The position numbers and the translations under genes were made by a program. The notes under the pieces were generated by a model. It had not been told where the DNA came from. It worked only from the letters and a program-made list of their open reading frames with translations, and did no database searches. A stretch of 64,000 nucleotides of DNA from Akkermansiaceae bacterium. GTDB lineage: Bacteria > Verrucomicrobiota > Verrucomicrobiia > Verrucomicrobiales > Akkermansiaceae. Of the stretch, positions 1 to 8,880 are shown one piece after another (the stretch's first letter is position 1; the number at the start of each line of letters is the position of its first letter). The DNA is taken from assembly GCA_017798145.1 (NCBI GenBank), contig CP059069.1, positions 186,001-250,000 on the forward strand, written 5' to 3'.

Positions 1-779
1 TCCAGATCCGCCAGCGGCCCGCGGATGAGCGCCAGCGGGGTCTTGATCTCGTGGGTCAGGTTCGCCAGCCAGTTGCTCTGCCGCCGGTAGGTTTCCTCCG
101 CCGCCGCCTTCGCCCGCCGCAGCTCGCGCTCCGTTTCCAGACGCCCGGTCACATCCCGGAAATTGTTCACCAAGCCGCCGATCCGCGGGTCATCCGTCGC
201 GTTGAGCACCGTCCCCTCCAGATAGATGTAGTGCCCCGCCTTGTGGCGGAAACGCACGATCTCCGTCTCCACGATCCCCGGTCCCTCCGCGAGGTGCGCG
301 AAGCGCGGCATCACCCGCTCCATGTCATCCGGGTGGCAGAAATCGAACAGGTTTTTCCCCTCCATCTCCTCCGCCCGGTAGCCGTGGATGCGCTCGTTCG
401 AGGGGCTTTCATACAGGATGTTCGCTCCCGTATCGAAGATCGATATCCCCTCGGCCGACCTCTCTATGAGCGCATGGAAATGCCGTCCCTCGCGCAGCAT
501 GCGCTCGGTTGCCTGGTGCCCTGCGGTCACATCCTCCGAATTGAGGAAATCCCCGTGCCGCCGCAGCCGCAGCCAGCGCTTCCCGCCTTCCGCCGCCGCC
601 ACGAGCGCGGTCCCGTCGCAGCCATCCCACCAGAGCATCGCGGACTCCACGTCGTCCAGCGCCAGTTCCTCAGGCCAGAGTCCGCCGGATCGCCCCTCCA
701 GGCGTCCCGCGACGACATGACAAAGCGAAAGACCGGGAAAAACCATCTGATCCGGGCAGCCGTTGGCGATCTCATCCAT
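1..779 (-). CDS. PAS-domain sensor histidine kinase, C-terminus cut by window edge
   Basis: A continuous minus-strand frame of 259 codons runs off the left edge. The ATG at 779 is the first good start; upstream in frame there is only a TTG before a stop. Residues about 100-225 form a PAS sensor domain (GISIFDTG, ESPSNERIHGY, then a PAC-like segment ending FRDVTGR). A short coiled linker leads to the phospho-acceptor helix LTHEIKTPL with the histidine near residue 243. The ATPase domain lies outside the window. No transmembrane segment is seen in the visible part, so a cytoplasmic sensor is likely. The first 80 residues are not recognised. Ligand and response regulator are unknown. The divergent gene at 1065 lies 285 bp away. 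Confidence 0.85.
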   Translation of the reverse strand, partial: MDEIANGCPDQMVFPGLSLCHVVAGRLEGRSGGLWPEELALDDVESAMLWWDGCDGTALVAAAEGGKRWLRLRRHGDFLNSEDVTAGHQATERMLREGRHFHALIERSAEGISIFDTGANILYESPSNERIHGYRAEEMEGKNLFDFCHPDDMERVMPRFAHLAEGPGIVETEIVRFRHKAGHYIYLEGTVLNATDDPRIGGLVNNFRDVTGRLETERELRRAKAAAEETYRRQSNWLANLTHEIKTPLALIRGPLADL

Positions 780-1064
780 TTTGCTCACGGACAACACATC
801 GCCCCAATCATGGGGATTTCACTTAATTTATCGCACGCATCCGTACATTTGGCCGGGGTTGCCCCTCCGTGAGAACCCGGCTCGGGGAGCGCCTCGGTCT
901 CGTATGTGATGGGCGTGGCGGGTGGACGGGGATTTTTCGGTTTTCCAGTCGGTGCATTTCCGCTTCGCTCCGGGAAGGAGAAGCGTGCGTCCCGCCGCTT
1001 TTCCACAACCCGGGCCATCTCCTTGTCCTCCGCAAAGGGGCTGGAAGCACCCTTCTCCATAACC

Positions 1065-1886
1065 ATGATCGACTCCCACCATCATCTCTGGCGCTACTCG
1101 AAGGAGGAATATCCTTGGATCCCCGAGGGCTCGCCGCTTGCGCAAGACCAGCTCATTCCCGAACTCGAAACCGTTGCATCCGAATCCGGCGTGACGGGAA
1201 CCGTCGTTGTCCAAGCCCGACAAGTCACCGGGGAATCCGATTTCCTGCTCTCGCTTGCGGATCAAACGGATCGCATCAAGGCGGTCGTCGGCTGGGTGCC
1301 GCTGATCGATGAAAACGTATCCGAGGAACTCGCCCGGCTTTCGCCGCATCCGAAGTTCAATGCCGTCCGCCACGTGCTCCAGGAAGAGCCCGACGAATAT
1401 TTCCTCCGCGACGATTTCCACCGCGGACTGTCTCAGCTACCGTCCTTCGGACTGAACTTCGATCTTCTCATCTTCCAGCGGCAACTTCCCGTTGCCATCC
1501 AGCTTGTGGATCGCCAGCCGGATCTGCCCATCGTCCTCAACCACATCGCAAAGCCGGAAGCCCGCAACGGTCGGGTCGAATCCGGATGGCGCGAGGGCAT
1601 GAAGGAAATCGCGAAGCGCGAGAACGTGGTCGGCGTGAAGTTCTCGGGACTGCTCACCGAGTTTCCCGAGGGCGAAGGCGATGCCGAAACCGTCTCCGCG
1701 TATTTCCACGAAACGCTCGAAATATTTGGAGCCGACCGGGTCATGTTCGGCACGGATTGGCCGGTTTGCTTGCTACGCACCGGCTACAAATCTTGGGCGG
1801 ACACCGTCCGCAATCTCGCGGAAGGCCTTTCCGAACGTGATGCGATCCTTTCGGGAAACGCCGCACGCTGCTACGGGATTGCCTGA
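1065..1886 (+). CDS. Amidohydrolase family 2 (COG3618-type lactonase/hydrolase)
   Basis: The ATG at 1065 gives a 273-residue protein beginning MIDSHHHLW, the HxH metal-binding signature of the first strand in amidohydrolases. A longer in-frame start at 906 adds 53 residues without family character and was rejected. The C-terminal motif FGTDWPV carries the metal-binding aspartate. Length and motifs match the COG3618 group, which includes L-fuconolactonase, rhamnonolactonase and 2-pyrone-4,6-dicarboxylate hydrolase. The substrate cannot be chosen from sequence. A cytoplasmic sugar-lactone hydrolase is the best guess. It converges on the sucrose-phosphate synthase gene with only 3 bp between stop codons. 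Confidence 0.85.
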   Translation: MIDSHHHLWRYSKEEYPWIPEGSPLAQDQLIPELETVASESGVTGTVVVQARQVTGESDFLLSLADQTDRIKAVVGWVPLIDENVSEELARLSPHPKFNAVRHVLQEEPDEYFLRDDFHRGLSQLPSFGLNFDLLIFQRQLPVAIQLVDRQPDLPIVLNHIAKPEARNGRVESGWREGMKEIAKRENVVGVKFSGLLTEFPEGEGDAETVSAYFHETLEIFGADRVMFGTDWPVCLLRTGYKSWADTVRNLAEGLSERDAILSGNAARCYGIA

Positions 1887-1889
1887 AAT

Positions 1890-4100
1890 TCAGGGATGGA
1901 GTTCGATGGGAGGCACATCCTCCTCGCTCAACACCTCGTTCTCATGTGGTTTCGGAGGCTTGGAGCCCTCGATGAATTCGTAATGATCTAGGCCTTCGAA
2001 GAACCCTTCGAGGCCTTTTCCCTGCGCATGGTAGAGACGTGGGCGGGAATGGAGCTGCCTGAGGACACGGTCCGCATCCCCTGCCAGCACCGAAAGGTTC
2101 CTGCCGCGCACCGCGGAAATGTCGTTTCCGTATGTGCCGAAATAAAAGATGCGCGAGGGATCGATCCCCCACCGGTTCTCAAGATAGCGGAGCGCGACAT
2201 CCTTTCCGCTGCGGATCGGGATCACATCGACGAATGCCTTCGCGGTCACGATCACCTTTGCGGAAATGCCCCTTTCCCGGAGCCTGCGCTGCAGGGCAAG
2301 CCTACCGGAGGCATGGTTCGCATCCATGAGGAACGACACCTTGAACTGGTGCTGGAAGCGCTCCTCCTGCATGCTCAAGCCTTCAACGGAGGAAAGCGCC
2401 TCGACAACCGCGCCACGGTTCCATCGGGTGCCGATCTGGTTCTGCCAGCGCTCGTCGGGAACACCGCTCTCGCCGTAGCGGATCTCGGCGCCGAGCCCGG
2501 AGATCACGAAACCCGGCAAAGGCATCCCGCAGCGCCGGATCACCTCCCATGCCTCGTCGAATGAGAGCCCTGTTGCGATGCCGAAACCGATCGGCTGATC
2601 CGTGAACACACGGTTCCAGCGCTCGACCAAGTCGGGAGGTTGGTCCTCGATGCGCGGCAAGAGATCCATGACCACCCAGCGTTCGCGTTCCACAAGCGAT
2701 CCACGGGATTTGCTGCCGCGGACAACCGGTTTAGGTGGCAGGATCCGGAAAACCTCGGTCAGGTAGGTATCGACGTGCGCGGCCCATGAGTAGTGGTTCC
2801 TCACCTCCAGATGGCCCGTTTCGGAAAGTTCCCTCTGACTTGCCGGATCGGAAAGGATTGCCTCGATGGCATCGCCCATCGCCTTCTCGTCGAGCGGGTC
2901 GACAAGCGTGCCGTTCCGGCAGTTTGCGATGATATCGCGTGGCCCGCCGTCGTGGGTTGCAACAAGCGGCAGGCCAGCTGCAGCGGCTTCCAGAAGCGTT
3001 AGCCCGAAGGGTTCCGTGAAGGCTGGGTTGACGAACACACCCTTGCGCTCGGAAGCCCAGCGGTAGAAACCGGCGACCTCCGGCGCCTTGTGGGTCTTCG
3101 GATATGCGATGGAGCCATAGAGGCCTGCGTCGTCGAAAGTCCTGAGGAGTTCGAGCCACACCTTGCGTGTTCCCGGGGGGAGTTTGTCTAGCGTTTCACG
3201 GTTGCCCCCGATCACGATCAGGTTCGCGTTTTCACGGAGCCATTCGTTTCCGGCGAAGGCGCGGACGAGGCCTGGGAGATTCTTGCGCTCGTCGGCTCGC
3301 GCGATCGTCAGCACGGCGGGCTTTGAGGCATCCTGGAGAAACGGGGCGAGCTTCGCATCGATCGCCGATGCCATTTCAGGCGCGCCCGGCCCGTCGAAGC
3401 GGGACAGGTCGACCCCGGGAGGGATCACGCGCATGCGGCTCTCGGAGTGCTGGTCGTAGAGGGCGTATTGCTCATCCACTTCCTGGCGGGTGCTGGTGCA
3501 TACCATGCTCGCGGCATCGAGGCTGAGTTCCTCGGCCTCGATGCGGGCGGCGAGGTTGTAGCGTTTTTCCATTTCCTCCGCATCGACGCCTCCCTCGACC
3601 AGCCGCTGTCGCTTGACCCGGCCGAGCGAGTGGCCGGTGAAAACAAACGGGCAACCGAGCACGGCCGCGATCTGCCTGCCGACGTAGCCTGCATCGGCGT
3701 AGTGGGCATGGATCAGGTCGGGCACGCGTTTTTCCCTGCGCAGGTAGGCAAGGGTGCCGTCGATGAAGGCATCGAGGTGCCGCCACATGACCTCCTTGCG
3801 GAGGTAGCGCCGCGGGCCGGCCTCGATGCGGATGATGTCAGCGTTTTCATCGAGGATTTCCCGCAGCTCCGCGTAGTCCGGGGAAAGCTTGGGATCGAAC
3901 ACCCGCCGGGTGACCAGGGAAACGCGCCCGACGCGTCCATCCTTCGCCAAGGCCTTGACGAGTTCCAATACATAGAGGCACTGCCCGCCCGTATCGGGAT
4001 CACGCCCGAGTTCCATGTCCTTGCCGCGGATCAGGCCATGGATGGAGATGTGGATGATATCCAGCTTCCTCGTCTCCGTGAAATCGATGTTCGCGCTCAT
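1890..4100 (-). CDS. Sucrose-phosphate synthase with degenerate C-terminal HAD domain
   Basis: The 736-residue protein starts MSANIDF; this ATG overlaps the phosphatase stop in an ATGA arrangement. The N-terminal two thirds is a GT4 glycosyltransferase. It has the SPS/sucrose-synthase loop [20 protein letters not shown], then [22 protein letters not shown] and the donor-site [17 protein letters not shown]. It is expected to make sucrose-6-phosphate from UDP-glucose (or ADP-glucose) and fructose-6-phosphate. Residues about 490-700 resemble the phosphatase-like tail of cyanobacterial and plant SPS. The HAD motif I reads VVMDLLP instead of DxDGT, and the last motif reads GTYGND instead of GDxGND. 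The tail is therefore probably structural or regulatory. Sucrose may serve as compatible solute or carbon store. Confidence 0.93.
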   Translation of the reverse strand: MSANIDFTETRKLDIIHISIHGLIRGKDMELGRDPDTGGQCLYVLELVKALAKDGRVGRVSLVTRRVFDPKLSPDYAELREILDENADIIRIEAGPRRYLRKEVMWRHLDAFIDGTLAYLRREKRVPDLIHAHYADAGYVGRQIAAVLGCPFVFTGHSLGRVKRQRLVEGGVDAEEMEKRYNLAARIEAEELSLDAASMVCTSTRQEVDEQYALYDQHSESRMRVIPPGVDLSRFDGPGAPEMASAIDAKLAPFLQDASKPAVLTIARADERKNLPGLVRAFAGNEWLRENANLIVIGGNRETLDKLPPGTRKVWLELLRTFDDAGLYGSIAYPKTHKAPEVAGFYRWASERKGVFVNPAFTEPFGLTLLEAAAAGLPLVATHDGGPRDIIANCRNGTLVDPLDEKAMGDAIEAILSDPASQRELSETGHLEVRNHYSWAAHVDTYLTEVFRILPPKPVVRGSKSRGSLVERERWVVMDLLPRIEDQPPDLVERWNRVFTDQPIGFGIATGLSFDEAWEVIRRCGMPLPGFVISGLGAEIRYGESGVPDERWQNQIGTRWNRGAVVEALSSVEGLSMQEERFQHQFKVSFLMDANHASGRLALQRRLRERGISAKVIVTAKAFVDVIPIRSGKDVALRYLENRWGIDPSRIFYFGTYGNDISAVRGRNLSVLAGDADRVLRQLHSRPRLYHAQGKGLEGFFEGLDHYEFIEGSKPPKPHENEVLSEEDVPPIELHP

Positions 4101-4882
4101 GAGGCAGACGGGTGTTGCTTCTTCGCCGGGAGGATTTCGGGGAAAACCCCGTAATGCAAAAGGCCTTCGAGGACGCCCGCCGCGCATTTTCCGGATGCAT
4201 GATATGCCCGTGCCTCGCCAAGTATCCCAAGCAATTCCGGCTCCGCGTTCCCCGGTGCGATGCCGCGCACGCCATCGAGCAGGAACATCGAGGAATCGTT
4301 CCCGGTGTCGCCCGCCACGACGATCTCGTCGGATCCGATGCCGAGGTGGGCGCAGAGCCAGGTGACGGCGTTGCCCTTGTTCGCGCGCAGGGGCAGGATG
4401 TCGAGGTCGCGCGAGGAGGAATAGATTGCCTGGGCATCCACACCCGCCGCGTGGATCTCCTTTTGAAGCTCCGTGATGTCGCCCATGGTTCTGCCATGCC
4501 AGAACCAGCTGTTCTTCCAAGCGTGCTGCTGCTCGGGAGGCTGCTCGGTGATATCCGGTTTCCTGGAAACAATCCGCCTGGCCATTTCAAGGTCCCAGCC
4601 CTCGTTGAGGGCTTCCGCGAAGCCGTCCATCATGCCGCCGGAGGAAACATCGTAGATCATCGTCCCCACGCCGGTGATGTAATAGTCCGGCTCAGGCAGG
4701 CCGGAAATTTTGATCATGCGCTGCGCGTCGCCATGCAGGCGTCCGGTGCTGTAAACCAAAACAGGCCGCAGCGTCCCGCCGGACATCCATGTTTCCGCAA
4801 AATCCGCCGTGGCTTCCGGGACACCCAAGAGGGTTCCGTCAAGATCCGAGCAAAACAGCCGGACGTTCTTTTCCTGTGACAT
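4097..4882 (-). CDS. Sucrose-6-phosphate phosphatase-like HAD hydrolase
   Basis: The product is 261 residues from the ATG at 4882 ([10 protein letters not shown]); a start 12 codons upstream is possible but adds nothing typical. HAD motif I is intact ([10 protein letters not shown] near residue 11). STGR matches motif II and [12 protein letters not shown] matches motif IV. The cap resembles the S6PP/Cof type with [10 protein letters not shown] and the K of NKGNAV. It is translationally coupled to SPS by a 4-bp ATGA overlap, so it very likely dephosphorylates sucrose-6-phosphate. Intact motifs here contrast with the lost motifs of the SPS tail, consistent with division of labour. Confidence 0.9.
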   Translation of the reverse strand: MSQEKNVRLFCSDLDGTLLGVPEATADFAETWMSGGTLRPVLVYSTGRLHGDAQRMIKISGLPEPDYYITGVGTMIYDVSSGGMMDGFAEALNEGWDLEMARRIVSRKPDITEQPPEQQHAWKNSWFWHGRTMGDITELQKEIHAAGVDAQAIYSSSRDLDILPLRANKGNAVTWLCAHLGIGSDEIVVAGDTGNDSSMFLLDGVRGIAPGNAEPELLGILGEARAYHASGKCAAGVLEGLLHYGVFPEILPAKKQHPSAS

Positions 4883-4885
4883 CGC

Positions 4886-4907
4886 GCCAAGGCTAACACC
4901 CCTTGGC
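4886..4907 (-). other. Hairpin just upstream of the phosphatase start
   Basis: GCCAAGG at 4886-4892 and CCTTGGC at 4901-4907 form a perfect 7-bp stem with an 8-nt loop. It lies four bases upstream of the phosphatase ATG, between that gene and the GH75-like gene transcribed towards it. There is no T-run on the minus strand, so a simple terminator is unlikely. It could influence translation start. Confidence 0.3.
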
Positions 4908-4936
4908 AAAGCCCTCAAGGGATTCCCCCTAACAGA

Positions 4937-6361
4937 TCATTCCGCGGTGGGTGGCGCGCCATCCTCGGGTGGCTTCGGGAGCAGATCCGTCCAGGCATGG
5001 AGTTCGTAGCCATTGCCAAGCCCGCCGATTTCCTGCAGCAGCTCGTGGCATTTTTGACGCCATGCCTCGTAATCCGGCGGCCCGGCCTTGGGCTCGCGGG
5101 TGCCGGGGAAAACCACGTAGCTCACGCTGAGATCGGAGACCGGGCGGCTGTAGGGGCTGGCCCTGTCGTTGATTTCCTTGGCGAGCCGCAGCGAGGCCTC
5201 GCCCACCTTGAAGGTTGGGCCGCCGTCGCCGACGATGCACGGGTAGGCTTTCCCCGCATGGATGACGACCGCGTAATCCCCGACTTTCGGGGCGTAGGGG
5301 TCGCTGCGGTCGGTGAGCAGGTTCACGGGGATGACGATGAAGGGGTCGTACTCGGCGATGAGGTAGCTGCGGGCTTTGAGGTCGGAGATGCCGCGCCTGA
5401 GCATGGCGATCCGATCCGTCAGCCAGCGTTTGCGGTCGGCGGTGGTGGCGGGATCCTTGAGTTCCTTGGTGCCGTTCTCGATGCGTTTTTCCCAGCCGGC
5501 GACCATGGGGTTGGGGGTCTTGGTGCGTTTCGGCCAGCCGTAGCTGGTGAAGGGTTGGTAGTGGGTGGAGTTGACGATGGAATCCGGCATCGTGGCGAGG
5601 CGGTCGCCATCGGAGCCGTCGGAGACCACATCCATTTCCGCCTGCATGAAGAACACCTTGCGCCCGCCTGCGGAGCGGAGATGGAGGATGGTGTTGCAGT
5701 CGAAGACGTTGTGTTTGGTCAGGAGTTCGTTGAGGGCGTTCGCGTCACGGCGGATGCGTTCCGACTTGTTCTTGTAGAGTGTGACGTACCAGGGGGAGAT
5801 TTTCGCATCCGGGAGCATTTTCGTGAGGCCGGGGAGGATTTCGGAGAGCTTGGGGTGCCCTTTTCCAGGTTCCGAGATGTCTTGTGCGGCCTTCGGGAGG
5901 CGGAGTTTCAGCTGGTAGCTGGCGGTGAAGCTGTCCTCGAGCTTCCTTTCCACAACAGCGGTCTGCCCCTGTGAGAAAACCACCTCTGTCTCAAACGGGA
6001 TGCCGATGCCGAGCTTCCTCACGTCGGTCACTTTTCCCTGCGGCATGACAGGTGCGGGCGGGGCTGGCTCGGAGGGTTTCACCGGCTGCTTCGTCGGCTT
6101 GAGGGCGGCGAGCTCGGCCTTGAGCTTTTCGTCATATTCCGTGCGCAGCCGCTGCTCGATCTGGAGGGCGAGGGTTTCCTGTTCGGCATCATCCGCAGCC
6201 TGGGGTGCACTGCGCAGGATCTCCTTGAGGTGACGGCTGATCTTCCCGGGGATGCTCGTGAAAAGCAGGCCGACTCCAGCCAGCACCAGGATCACAAAGC
6301 CGATGCCGAACCACGGGATGCCTTTCCCGCCGCTTCCCCTGTGCACATTCTTGCCTTCCAT
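4937..6361 (-). CDS. Membrane-anchored GH75 chitosanase-like protein
   Basis: The 474-residue protein from the ATG at 6361 (MEGKNVHRG) has one membrane helix near residues 15-35 ([16 protein letters not shown]) and an acidic/coiled linker. A proline-rich spacer follows ([10 protein letters not shown]). The C-terminal half matches the GH75 chitosanase pattern. [13 protein letters not shown] corresponds to the family's MDIDCDG segment. [20 protein letters not shown], then [13 protein letters not shown] and YVVFPGT match the C-terminal core. GH75 enzymes hydrolyse beta-1,4 bonds of chitosan; the catalytic acids cannot be assigned with certainty here. The central part (about 150-260) is unrecognised. 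The anchor would place the domain in the periplasm. Confidence 0.72.
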   Translation of the reverse strand: MEGKNVHRGSGGKGIPWFGIGFVILVLAGVGLLFTSIPGKISRHLKEILRSAPQAADDAEQETLALQIEQRLRTEYDEKLKAELAALKPTKQPVKPSEPAPPAPVMPQGKVTDVRKLGIGIPFETEVVFSQGQTAVVERKLEDSFTASYQLKLRLPKAAQDISEPGKGHPKLSEILPGLTKMLPDAKISPWYVTLYKNKSERIRRDANALNELLTKHNVFDCNTILHLRSAGGRKVFFMQAEMDVVSDGSDGDRLATMPDSIVNSTHYQPFTSYGWPKRTKTPNPMVAGWEKRIENGTKELKDPATTADRKRWLTDRIAMLRRGISDLKARSYLIAEYDPFIVIPVNLLTDRSDPYAPKVGDYAVVIHAGKAYPCIVGDGGPTFKVGEASLRLAKEINDRASPYSRPVSDLSVSYVVFPGTREPKAGPPDYEAWRQKCHELLQEIGGLGNGYELHAWTDLLPKPPEDGAPPTAE

Positions 6362-7466
6362 GGGGCAAACACTAGACACGGCAGGCGGTGTGAATCAACC
6401 GATCTTCTCCTCTCCCTGCTTGCCAGCATGGCAGGCATTCCGCATCCTCGCCCGCGTGTCCCAGTCCGCCGAGAAAGCCTTCGAACTCATCAAATCCGCC
6501 CATGGCAGGGGAAGGCTGGCCCATGCGTTCCTGATCACCGGGGCGGAAGGCTGCGGTAAAGAGGAGCTCGCCTCGAAAATCATTTCCCTTTTGAACGGAA
6601 GCGGCGATTCCGGCGGGATGGATCTTTTCGGCGATCCTGTGGAGGAAAAAACTCCTCCGCTCGATGAGCAGGAAGGCGGATGGGTGCGCATCATCCGACC
6701 CCGCTCGAAAAGCCGCCAGATCACCCGCGACGATATCCGTGACCTAGAGCACACCCTCCATCTCGCCGCGCCTAAGGGTGAGACCAAGATCGGGGTGATC
6801 GCGGATGCCGACAGGATGAACGAGAATGCCGAGAACGCTTTCCTGAAAACGCTCGAGGAGCCACCGGATCGCACTTTGCTGATGCTGCTTTCCACCAAGC
6901 CGCAGCGTTTGCTGCCGACGATCCTTTCCCGTTGCGTGCAGGTGAAGCTGAGCGGCGGGCGGCCGCTCGGAGAGGGCGGGGGGGATGAGCTGGTCGCGGA
7001 GCTCAACAAGGTCGCGGGGCGTGGCTTCGGCACCCCCATGGCGGCGCTCCACATGAAGGCGGTTTTCAGTGATTTCCTTGCCGAGAAAAAAGCCGATGCC
7101 GAGGCGGCCGCGAAGGCAGCCGCCAAGGAGGAATCCGCAACCTACAAGGACGGCACCGACGGCACCTGGCTGAAGGAAAGGGAGGACTACCACAAGGCCG
7201 CCGCCGAGGCCGATTACCTCGATGCGCGCAACCGCTACCTCGACGTACTCATCGCATGGCTCGCGGATCTCATCCGCATCAAGACCGGAGCGGGCGGCCT
7301 GGATTTCCCCGCGTCCGCAGCCCAGCTCTCGAAAATCGCCGAGACGGAGACGGTTTTCCAGATCGGCAAACGGCTGGATGCTCTCGATCGCCTGCGCCAG
7401 ACCCTCGATACAAACGCTTCGGAGCCGTTGGCGCTGGAGGTCGGCTTCCTGCGCGCCTTCGCCTAG
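6360..7466 (+). CDS. holB: DNA polymerase III delta-prime subunit
   Basis: This AAA+ clamp-loader subunit shows the Walker A-like [12 protein letters not shown], the [21 protein letters not shown] segment (delta-prime box) and the SRC motif in LSRCVQVKL. Homology begins at [11 protein letters not shown], so the start is uncertain. Options are the ATG at 6360 used here, a TTG at 6420 or a GTG at 6456; none has a strong ribosome site. The C-terminal collar region is typical in length. The protein loads the beta clamp with gamma/tau and delta. The gene is divergent from the GH75-like gene. It ends overlapping the stop of the convergent TPM gene by four bases. Confidence 0.9.
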   Translation: MGQTLDTAGGVNQPIFSSPCLPAWQAFRILARVSQSAEKAFELIKSAHGRGRLAHAFLITGAEGCGKEELASKIISLLNGSGDSGGMDLFGDPVEEKTPPLDEQEGGWVRIIRPRSKSRQITRDDIRDLEHTLHLAAPKGETKIGVIADADRMNENAENAFLKTLEEPPDRTLLMLLSTKPQRLLPTILSRCVQVKLSGGRPLGEGGGDELVAELNKVAGRGFGTPMAALHMKAVFSDFLAEKKADAEAAAKAAAKEESATYKDGTDGTWLKEREDYHKAAAEADYLDARNRYLDVLIAWLADLIRIKTGAGGLDFPASAAQLSKIAETETVFQIGKRLDALDRLRQTLDTNASEPLALEVGFLRAFA

Positions 7467-8095
7467 AACTCGTTTTCGGCAAACTCAATGCCCTCATCGA
7501 CGGTGCTGACGGATTCGAGGAGCTGCTCGAGCCCTTCGAGCAAAACCTCCAGCCCAAGCTGCCATTTCGCATCCTGGAAAGCGGGTCCGGACATTTCCAG
7601 GAGATGATCCAGCGCCTCCTGCTTGAGCAGGGGCTCCAGGCCGTAGCCGGGGACGATGGCGGACTCCTGGCGGTAGGGGTCGATGAGGATGAGCAATGCG
7701 TGGTTGTCCTTGCCGCGTTTCGCCTCGCCAGCAAAAGCGCCGGCATTGAACAGCCAGAAGGCATGCATGGTGAAAGGATGATCCGCCGGAAACGCGTGCA
7801 TCACGACCTGGATGACAAGCTGCGGAAACCGCCGCTGGATTTTCTGGATGATCTTGCAGATTTTCCCCGCCACCCCGTTCTTGAGCTGTCCCGTGGTGTC
7901 GGCGACCATGGTGTTGAGCCGGGGAAGGGCGCCCACCAATGCGGTGGTGCGCGGGAAAGTGAGCATGCACGCCGGGCATTCCGGGGCGTTGGACCAAATC
8001 GGGGTCTGGCAGTAAGGGCAGCGCGTCACTGGCGGAAGATAGGCAGGAATCCGGGGCGTGGTCGAAGAGAAAAGACAGCCCGGGGGTTGTTCCAT
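7463..8095 (-). CDS. Zinc-ribbon TPM-domain protein
   Basis: The product is 210 residues from the ATG at 8095. The N-terminus carries two CxxC pairs (CPYC and CPAC), a zinc ribbon. It is followed by a TPM-type (DUF477/YgcG-like) fold: IQRRFPQLVIQVVMHAF, then LILIDPYRQESAIVPGYGLEPLL, ending in an acidic helix. Typical TPM proteins are membrane-bound or exported. This one shows no signal peptide or clear membrane helix and is probably cytoplasmic. No function is known. Its start codon overlaps the divergent bioD start, and its stop overlaps the holB stop. Confidence 0.7.
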   Translation of the reverse strand: MEQPPGCLFSSTTPRIPAYLPPVTRCPYCQTPIWSNAPECPACMLTFPRTTALVGALPRLNTMVADTTGQLKNGVAGKICKIIQKIQRRFPQLVIQVVMHAFPADHPFTMHAFWLFNAGAFAGEAKRGKDNHALLILIDPYRQESAIVPGYGLEPLLKQEALDHLLEMSGPAFQDAKWQLGLEVLLEGLEQLLESVSTVDEGIEFAENEF

Positions 8096-8783
8096 GCTTG
8101 ACCGGAGCACGCCCTGCAAGCTCCCTCAGCGCAGAGTGAACTTTTTCATAACGGGAACGGATACGGAGGTTGGCAAAACCTATCTCACCAAGCTGATGGT
8201 GGAAGCCTTGCGCTCGGAAGGCCACAGCGCGGCCGGCTTCAAGCCCGTCTCCTGCGGCGATCGGGATGACGGCCGCATCCTCGCGGCCGCCTCCGGGGAT
8301 CTGCCCATCGATGAAGTGAACCCCGTCCATTTCAATGCCGCCCTCGCCCCGCACACCGCCGCCTTGCTGGAGAACAAGCGCATCGACCCGGCGAAGCTCG
8401 TCGGCTGTTTCCAAGACTTCGCGGGGAAGCACGAAATCGTGCTCGTCGAGGGAGCGGGCGGCTGGGAAGTGCCCATCACCGAAAGCTATTTCATCTCGGA
8501 TCTCGCCAAGGATCTCCGCCTGCCCGTAATCCTCGTCGCGGCGAACCGTCTTGGCGCGCTCAACCACATACTCCTCACCCTCGCCGCCATCAAGGCCAAG
8601 GGACTGACCTGCGTTGGCATTGTCCTCAACCAGCTCGAGGACGAAATGGACACCCCCATGATCACCAACAAGGGCATCCTCGAATCCCTCACCGACATCC
8701 CGCTGCTCGACCACATCATCCACGGCCAGGATTTCCTCTCGCCTGAGATCATGGATGTCCTGACCGCGAACGGACGCAAATGA
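8094..8783 (+). CDS. bioD: Dethiobiotin synthetase
   Basis: The product is 229 residues from the ATG at 8094; a GTG at 8136 is a possible shorter start. ITGTDTEVGKTYL is the BioD P-loop, KPVSCG the substrate-binding lysine motif, VEGAGGWEVPI the second signature, and the NRLGALNHILLTL region completes the family. It catalyses ATP-dependent ureido-ring closure from 7,8-diaminopelargonate to dethiobiotin in biotin synthesis. No other bio genes are nearby. The last five residues and the stop lie inside the left arm of an inverted repeat (8766-8791), so the C-terminus has been written by that element. Confidence 0.93.
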   Translation: MLDRSTPCKLPQRRVNFFITGTDTEVGKTYLTKLMVEALRSEGHSAAGFKPVSCGDRDDGRILAAASGDLPIDEVNPVHFNAALAPHTAALLENKRIDPAKLVGCFQDFAGKHEIVLVEGAGGWEVPITESYFISDLAKDLRLPVILVAANRLGALNHILLTLAAIKAKGLTCVGIVLNQLEDEMDTPMITNKGILESLTDIPLLDHIIHGQDFLSPEIMDVLTANGRK

Positions 8784-8850
8784 ACGCGAATCTCGAGATG
8801 ATGCCGATCAGTTCATGCTTTCTTATTGGCGTCCAATCGCGTCCATTCGC
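8766..8850. repeat. Dispersed-type inverted repeat between bioD and rsmB
   Basis: The left arm is 8766-8791 (begins GCGAACGGACGC) and the right arm is 8825-8850 (ends CGTCCATTCGC). The reverse complement of the left arm matches the right arm at 21 of 26 positions. The arms also contain an internal repeat of the type (G/A)ACG(C)AA(A)T. This style resembles small palindromic intergenic elements of many environmental bacteria. It may act as a hairpin at the bioD mRNA end. Confidence 0.6.
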
Positions 8851-8865
8851 TGTTCCCTTCTCCCT

Positions 8866-8870
8866 GGAGG
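8866..8870 (+). promoter_or_regulatory. Ribosome binding site deciding the rsmB start
   Basis: GGAGG lies 10 bases before the ATG at 8881. This supports that ATG over the in-frame start at 8815, which would translate the right repeat arm. Confidence 0.6.
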
Positions 8871-8880
8871 GTTGAAAGCC

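Noticed and set aside
906..1064. Longer amidohydrolase start
   Set aside because: The HxH strand normally starts the protein, and the extra residues are Arg/Gly-rich without homology.
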